From NCBI GenBank assembly GCA_025403435.1, contig JAJQZP010000453.1, forward strand, positions 176,707-240,706: a stretch of DNA of 64,000 nt, written 5' to 3'. The notes beneath the pieces were generated by a model, which was given only the letters and a program-made list of their open reading frames with translations, was not told where the DNA came from and made no database searches. The DNA is from Artocarpus heterophyllus. Lineage: Eukaryota; Streptophyta; Magnoliopsida; Rosales; Moraceae. Position numbers and translations under genes: made by a program. This document shows, piece after piece, positions 58,378 to 64,000 of this stretch (position 1 is its first letter; each line of letters opens with the position of its first letter).

Positions 58378-60941
58378 TCAGCAAAACCTCAACGCTGCTT
58401 CGAGCTCCTTCTCATCAGCACAATTATATCCCAACATATAAGCTCGGGCTGCCCAGTTCACATGGATAACATTTCATGAGATCTAAACACAATCATTTTT
58501 AAAAAATAACTCTGATTAAATGAGAAAAAAGAGATACCAAAGCGCCCGGATCCCATAAATGGTTCTGCCTCATCTGTAACACCGCCTTGTTGCTGTTCCT
58601 AGAGTACAAAGAGTCGGGCAGAATCAAACTATCAATAAGAAAACCACTACATTTCTAGTTCATGCATGGTTCTTTGTATAGCTAGATGCTACTTATGATT
58701 TATAAAATGTTTCACACTGATAATAGGAAAATCATAGAAATTCTCTTTTAACTTTCAAGGGGACAACTTGTAGAACGAATAATCAATTTCACAGGTATGG
58801 AATTTGATCAATTGTTAGCAGGTGGAGATTCACTCACAACATCTGGCTCCATTTCAGCTGGTGAGAGTAGCCTGTCGAAACAGTGGCCCGATATTGTACA
58901 GACCCAAAGCTCGTTGGTCGGATCCATAACAGCCTCTCTGCACGTATCATCACAAACTGGAAATTGGAAAAGCAAACATAAGCATGGTCAACTAAGTGCG
59001 AAAGTTTCCTCAGCATTATGTAAGAACAGAACATCATTGACATAAATGAGGTGTATTGACACACTATATTCTATTACAGAGGCTCCTACCATGGACATGT
59101 CCAGTCTTCTCACAAACAAATACATCTCCAATTTGGTGGTAAGAACAGGTTTCTCCAGAACAAGCATGATCCATGACTACTTTATCAGTCAGGCCTCTAC
59201 TGCTTTTCCACATAGACACTTGATCAGACACTGTCTTGTCAAGGATTACGCGGTCATCAATCACCTTCAACATGCCAAAAAAAAAAAAATTAGATTGTTC
59301 TTTTTCCCACAATTGGATACTCCTAGGGCAAAACTGAAGGTATTATTTGTAATCTGGACAGAAGCAGTATCACCGTCACACACACACACACACACACAAA
59401 ACCATACCAATGACTGCATATATTAGAGTCCAAATATCACCATTAAAGTGCACAAAAAACAAACTAAATCCACATTGAAGTGTACACTGTATTGTGTCTA
59501 AGATTCCCTGCCCCATAAATATGCATGCTATGCTATCTACGTTATTGAGACATGGGCATGAACTTATCGATGTTTGGAAATTTGGCCCCCAAACCTTCAG
59601 TTCTGGCAAATTGGAGCCTCAATTTAAAAATTTGTCGCAATCATGGGTCAAGAGCTAACGAGTTCAAGTAATGGACGGGAATGCCCCAAGAAAAATAACA
59701 TGTAACTGAGTGAAAATGAAACAGAAAAATGTGAGCAGAGTACAAGTAAGTGCAGCTACCTGTGAAGGAAGAGGTGCTTGGCTTCTCTTGGCAGCTTGCA
59801 TTTGGATGTAATACTCTTTAAACTCAGCCGGACAATTCCTCACAAGTTCCACCATGTCCTCTTCATCACGCTGGAACACACAAAAACCAACTGAATCCAT
59901 GTTTCTAAGTTCTAACATGAAAGACGAAAATCTTCGACACAATATCTAAAGTTTTAACTAGAAGCAACGCCATATTGCAAGTAGGAGTAACTAACATTGG
60001 GAATCAACATTTCCAAGTACTTCAACCTTGATTATCCCACATATTGAAAATTCAACATTATCACCAGCGCTTAAAACACTAGAAATTAGATTAATATTTG
60101 TTGAGTTGTGTATGAACACGATTTTCATATCAAATGTCAATGTAAGAAGTTAAAAACTCAATTAAGCTTGTTAAACTTGTACATATTAAAAAAAAATCAT
60201 ATATATATATATTCCCCTAAGAGAGAGAAGGACCTGAATATAAAGCTTTTTCCAAGGACATTGACGTAGTTTGTTGGAAGGAGGCAAAAGACCCCATCGC
60301 ATACAATACCTATAAAACAGAGCAGACATTATTATTATTATTGTATATGATGATAATAAAAAGCATATAAATTTGAGAAACAAAACATTGAAAAGAAAAC
60401 TGACAAGCGACGCCAGAGGGATTCATCAGAGGCGGCGTTGCTAAGGAATCTACAAACAAGCGCGCATGCAACCAGATCCTTCAATGCAAACAATGAATGA
60501 ATTTTAGCAAGATACATTAAAAATCAAAATGGCTGATTGAATAGAAAGAAAGAAAGAGAACCTCAGAAGAGAGGAATTTGAGGATGTGAGGGAAGAGTTC
60601 GGGAGGGATTTTACTGAAAAGGCCTGATTCAATCCTCTTCCATGAAGAACCCGAACCCGGTGTTGCTTCAGCCTCTGGCCTTGGCTCTTTCGTTTCTTCT
60701 TCTTCTTGACGCCTTCTCTTTGCTTTGGGCTCTTCTTCTTCTTCCTCTTCCTAACACAACCAATTCTGATTCTGATTCTAATATTTTTGATTTCTGATTC
60801 TGAAATTGGAATTGGAATTAGAAATGACGAAACAGAGACGAGGGTTTTTAGAACGCTTACCTGGTCGGAGACCTGGGAGAGAACCTGGGATTCGAGGAAG
60901 TGAGCCAAATTCTGATCTTCCTCATCTAAGATCGTCACCAT
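58378..60941 (-). CDS. SKIP31: F-box protein SKIP31-like, 9 exons
   Basis: F-box subunit of an SCF ubiquitin ligase; named for Arabidopsis SKIP31 (SKP1-interacting). Exons in transcript order: 60941-60861, 60750-60562, 60478-60405, 60309-60234, 59870-59760, 59264-59090, 58956-58838, 58598-58538, 58448-58378. All GT-AG with consistent phases; about 318 residues. Start [18 protein letters not shown] resembles the family. An upstream in-frame ATG at 61034 would add 31 residues across a CT repeat (ERERERD) and is less likely. Residues 28-60 are acidic/basic low complexity with KAKRRR, a possible nuclear signal. The F-box is at about 70-115 ([18 protein letters not shown]), then [11 protein letters not shown] and [18 protein letters not shown] Cys/His-rich part (about 212-265; [27 protein letters not shown]) may bind zinc. 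No lesion seen. The substrate is unknown. Confidence 0.93.
59377..59398. repeat. (CA)n microsatellite in a SKIP31 intron
   Basis: About 11 CA units between exons 5 and 6. Confidence 0.92.
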
Positions 60942-60966
60942 CGCGTCATCCAATTCGAAACCGCAA

Positions 60967-60987
60967 TCTCTCTCTCTCTCTCTCTCT
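60967..60987. repeat. (CT)n microsatellite in the SKIP31 5' UTR
   Basis: A CT run (GA on the transcript strand), 26-46 bp upstream of the chosen ATG. GA/CT runs near plant start sites are common. Confidence 0.85.
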
Positions 60988-61034
60988 AAGGTCTGGAACT
61001 TTTGCTTTCTCTTCCCCCTTCCTTTCCTCCCCAA

Positions 61035-61925
61035 TTTTCCGATCCAACTCAGACCCGGTTAATCCTCCCCACTCGATCGGGTGTACCCGCCCGACAACCT
61101 GTTTCTTCCACTTCTCGGTTGCCGAATGGGCACGCCCCCGAATTCAACATCCTTTTCTCAGCCTCGTAATCTCCGACAGCCCAGCCCAATGTTTCATCTT
61201 TAATCAAAAAAAATTAAGGATCTTTTTTGTAAATGAATTAAATTAATAATTTGATTTAAATTAGTATGATTTGAGTTAGATTTTAAGTTAGTAATTTAAA
61301 TTATTATCCAAATTTGTGTTTGGATGTGCATTTAGGTTTAATCTAAGTATAGAATAAAATTAAATTTGTATTTGAAAAGATAGTGAAAATAGTTTTTGAT
61401 TTGTTAACAAATATAATAAAATCTTAATATTAATGATCTTAGAAAATATGCAACATGAATCCTAATTTATTCCTTTCTTCACTAGAAACACAATGAAAAA
61501 AGAATCATTCAATTGGATATCAAATGAAGAAGTTATGATTTTTTTCCTTAAATATAAGAGAGAGATTTTAATTTTTACTGTAACAAAAATATCCGAGTAT
61601 CAAAAGTTTAAGGGAGATGAGAACTTTGAAAAATTAGATTCTTGATACTCAAAGGATTACGATTTTGAGGGAAACAAACACTTATTCAAAGGATTCTTGA
61701 TGCTCGAATCTAGATTTGAGTCCATTAAGTCCAAATAATACTCGAAACAAACAGACCCTAAAAAGGAATAATAACCCTTGTGGTCTCTGATCTTTAACAA
61801 AAATAAATATTTGGTCCCTAATTTTTTTATTTAACCAACCAAAACTATTGTTTTTAGTATAGAAGAGTTTTTAACAAACTTTTACCTTACGTGATGTGCA
61901 CATGACCACATTAGTAAGAATATTT
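61035..61925. other. SKIP31 promoter region and dispersed repeat copy B
   Basis: The first 200 bp are CG-richer and hold GCCCAGCCCAAT-type words (61177-61191; TGGGCT on the minus strand, site II type), a plausible SKIP31 promoter. About 61318-61756 is an inverted copy of the dispersed repeat at 22262-22570. No gene. Confidence 0.55.
61318..61756 (-). repeat. Dispersed repeat, copy B (inverted)
   Basis: The reverse complement aligns with 22262-22570 (see that entry). The outer ends, TGTTTGGATG and CGAAACAAACAGACC, look like imperfect terminal inverted repeats. Confidence 0.65.
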
Positions 61926-62390
61926 TGTTGGAAATTAATTTTTCATGTGGGCCTACATATGTATTTAAATGTGTTGTTTAATGCTATCTTAAGGTAAAGA
62001 CTAAATTAAAGTGATATAATTAAGATAAAGTTGAAAGGCTTTTGGGTATTAATATAAAGTATGGGTCATTATTATTAATAATATATGTGTAGATACCAAT
62101 TTGTAATTTTCAGATTTTATGATGGGCAAAACTGAAAATACATTAAAATAACTAAAGTTATTTATTCTGGTTATGGTCTCTAATCCATACGTACGTTTAT
62201 TTTTTTCCTATTTTCTCTGAAATCCCATCTTCAAGAAAATCACAAGGAGTACGTATTGGATTTGAAGGTAATAACCCACAACAATCCAAGATCATGAATT
62301 AAGGTACGCTTCCGCAATTTGAAATTATTTCTCTTAATGATTTAACATGAACGATATTGGCAGAATTCTGGTTTGTTTTGGTTTCTAACA
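61926..62390 (+). repeat. 5' LTR of copia element 3
   Basis: Starts TGTTGGAAATTAA and ends TTTCTAACA, two bases before the primer-binding site. Boundaries rest on the terminal motifs and that spacing only, as no second LTR is visible. Confidence 0.72.
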
Positions 62391-62392
62391 AG

Positions 62393-62405
62393 TGGCATCA
62401 GAACG
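62393..62405 (+). other. Primer-binding site of copia element 3
   Basis: TGGCATCAGAACG resembles the tRNA-iMet complement TGGTATCAGAGCC with changes at positions 4, 12 and 13. The position after the LTR supports the call. Confidence 0.7.
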
Positions 62406-62659
62406 ATTTCATGCTGAATTGTTGAGAAATATTTTCTCAAATTTTTGGTTGAATTGTTCATAGAATACGTTATATGTTATTGTATTCATGTACATATATT
62501 CGGTTTTCAAGTTCGTTCAAGAAAATAAAACTAATGGCTGCTGTTTATGCATTAAATGAATCAAGAATTGACTTTGTTTTCCTCCTCCTTTCGAGTCAGG
62601 GCTGCATTTAACAAAAAAAAAATAAAATTTACTCACTGCCATATACGATCTCAAACGAA

Positions 62660-63120
62660 CTGTGTGTGGGTTGAGTAACCCTTTGGATTACCGGCAGCAA
62701 TCTCACCGCCGCCGGCAAGGAAATCAAGTCGCGACCATCAGGCGGCGCCGGAAAGGACAAGTCGTGGTCTCTGGCCGCGGCAGAGGAGTGGAAACAGCGG
62801 CCAAAAGCCGTTGTTCGGCCGGTCGTGCTTGGTTTTATCGAAGGAATAGAGGCGGGCCAATTTTGGGTTTCACCGGCGGCTTGCTGCTTCGCCGCCGGCG
62901 CCAGCACTCTCTGGGTGCGGCAGTGACGTTCCGCCGGCGAGCAGAGCCGCGGCCTCCGGCGAAACATCTTTGGCTGTTGGCTCTGGCGTCGATACCCAGG
63001 GGGTTGTGACCCCTGGGTGTGATGGAATTCTAGGCTTAGCCCAGAATTGATTCTGCATTTCATGGGCCACATAGGCCCATGACCAGAAGGAGACCCAGGG
63101 GCTCAACCCCTGGGTGACCC
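62660..63120 (+). other. GC-rich leader segment with three perfect stem-loops
   Basis: In an AT-rich window this 460-bp part of the copia leader is strikingly GC-rich (GCCGCCGG words). Perfect inverted repeats: ACCCAGGGG/CCCCTGGGT at 62994-63002 and 63010-63018 (7-nt loop); CATGGGCC/GGCCCATG at 63061-63068 and 63074-63081 (5-nt loop); and the first stem again at 63093-63101 and 63107-63115 (5-nt loop). Frames are open on both strands, but only as a result of base composition; I do not call a gene. Confidence 0.75.
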
Positions 63121-63125
63121 AGATT

Positions 63126-63170
63126 TAAAAAAAAAAAAAAAAAAAGGAAGGAGAGGATGGGGGGGGGGGG
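63126..63170. repeat. Poly-A and poly-G runs in the copia 3 leader
   Basis: A run of about 19 A (63126-63144) is followed by about 11 G (63159-63170). Confidence 0.85.
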
Positions 63171-63781
63171 CTGGAAGTGGATCCGGGTTGGGTTAACCTA
63201 ACCCGGTCCCCTTTGACCCGGACAAGGGTCAACCGTCAACTTTGATGGTTGAGTTTGACCTAGTTGACTTTTTTGACCTTTTTTTTAATTTTTATTTTTT
63301 GGGGTCAATTTTGGATGCAACTTCAAAATTTAAATTGTGTTTTTAGATGATTAATATTATCAAATTAATTAATTGAACCAATAAGCTGCCAAAGTAGCCT
63401 CTTTTGTGGATGTTAATTAATTTGTGATATTAAGATGGTTGTGTGAATTTAATTCATGTGAATATTAATCGGCCCAAAGGAAGCTTAATATTTGGCCGAA
63501 TTAAATTCATACCTGTGGTGATAAATATGTAACAATTATATGGTTATTTTTGGCATATAATAATAAGTAGATCCAAAGATTAACTTATTATTTGATATGA
63601 TTTATTGTTAATATTTGATCACTACACCAAGAATACCACTTACAAGTTAATATTTCTATTCAAAGACTAAATATTAATGTTGTTATAGGTTTCTTGTGAT
63701 GGGATTAATCATTGTTTGAATTTTATTGGTTGTTTTATGTGAACTCTTATGTGATTATGTGATTTTGTTCTTTATTCAGCT

Positions 63782-64000
63782 GTAGCATTATCTTCCTCGA
63801 TATCTGCAAATGTTAATTCCATTCCTATGCTGAATGGGACTAACTTCAAGGACTGAAAAAAGGATGTGTTGATCGTTCTCGGTTGCCTAGATCTGAACTT
63901 AGCCATAAGGGTTGAACGTCCCACTATTACGGATTCTAGTTCCGTTGAGGATAAAAATGAACTTGAAAAATGGGATCGTTCCAACAGATGAGTCTGATAC
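63782..64000 (+). pseudogene. copia element 3 gag, N-terminal fragment
   Basis: The frame ALSSSISANVNSIPMLNGTN then FKD is the start of a copia gag (UBN2-type) protein. A TGA follows FKD at 63857, where relatives have Trp. VLIVLGCLDLNLAIRVERP and EKWDRSNR follow. A second TGA at 63989 is best explained by a one-base loss, as the next frame reads on as gag. No ATG is seen at the expected start. The rest lies outside the window. Confidence 0.8.

Larger units (their letters stand above)
61926..64000 (+). mobile_element. Ty1/copia element 3, 5' part (runs off the right edge)
   Basis: A 465-bp LTR with TGTT...AACA ends, a primer-binding site, a 1.4-kb leader and the start of a copia gag frame. 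The 3' part is outside the window, so no target duplication can be tested. Confidence 0.8.

Noticed and set aside
58449..58537. Last SKIP31 intron with donor GTATCTCTT, close to the U12 GT-AG consensus.
   Set aside because: The donor differs from GTATCCTT and I see no good branch site before the AG, so it is treated as an ordinary U2 intron.
60942..61034. Alternative upstream start for SKIP31.
   Set aside because: The added 31 residues are translated from a CT microsatellite and basic low-complexity DNA; the family protein starts at the inner Met. Not fully excluded.
62629..63106. Long open frames on both strands in the GC-rich leader.
   Set aside because: GC-rich DNA has few stops; the proteins are Arg/Gly/Pro-rich with no domain, and the region lies between primer-binding site and gag.
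1..64000. CRISPR arrays, operons, bacterial mobile elements, tRNA or rRNA genes.
   Set aside because: No regularly spaced repeats, no tRNA-like folds that I could recognise, and no prokaryotic gene organisation. The only tRNA-like words are retroelement primer-binding sites.

Overview
The window is nuclear DNA of a flowering plant, probably a eudicot. Evidence: many-exon genes with GT-AG introns, three conserved plant nuclear genes, abundant Ty1/copia and Ty3/gypsy LTR retrotransposons, an L1-type LINE, small non-autonomous repeats, and telo-box/site II promoter motifs. I cannot name the species.

Layout. (1) 1-18006 is a nested retrotransposon stack. The 3' part of a Ty3/gypsy chromovirus (1-5104) lies in a truncated, inverted copia LTR (5105-6446, tip at 17963-18006). 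A complete copia element of the same LTR family (6447-17962, target duplication AAAAC) is inserted in that LTR, and its pol gene is interrupted by a gypsy solo LTR (12250-14225, target duplication GGTGT). (2) 18007-22899 is intergenic: a decayed receptor-like-kinase pseudogene (19135-19985, minus) and AT-rich repeats. (3) 22900-28129 (plus) is a 13-exon gene for the GT77 extensin arabinosyltransferase XEG113, apparently intact. (4) 28843 to about 41621 is a decayed minus-strand LINE, interrupted by a second copia element (31081-36080) and by a solo LTR of the first copia family (36316-38348, target duplication CTCTC). (5) 41944-54471 (minus) is NRPA2, the second-largest subunit of RNA polymerase I, in 27 exons. 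It carries a probable U12-type AT-AC first intron and a 1-base deletion in exon 5. (6) 54472-58377 holds the NRPA2 promoter (telo-box, site II, 14-bp palindrome), a MITE and a diverged tandem repeat. (7) 58378-60941 (minus) is a 9-exon F-box gene, SKIP31-like. (8) 61926-64000 is the 5' end of a third copia element running off the right edge, with a GC-rich leader holding three perfect stem-loops.

The three cellular genes do not form a pathway: XEG113 modifies cell-wall extensins in the Golgi, NRPA2 transcribes rDNA in the nucleolus, and SKIP31 is an SCF ubiquitin-ligase adaptor. All retroelement coding regions seen are damaged by stops, frameshifts or deletions. I found no wholly new biological system. 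The best leads are the AT-AC intron, the frameshift in an otherwise intact essential gene, the palindrome clusters of the copia family, the mosaic gypsy LTRs, and the hairpin-forming inverted LTR pair.
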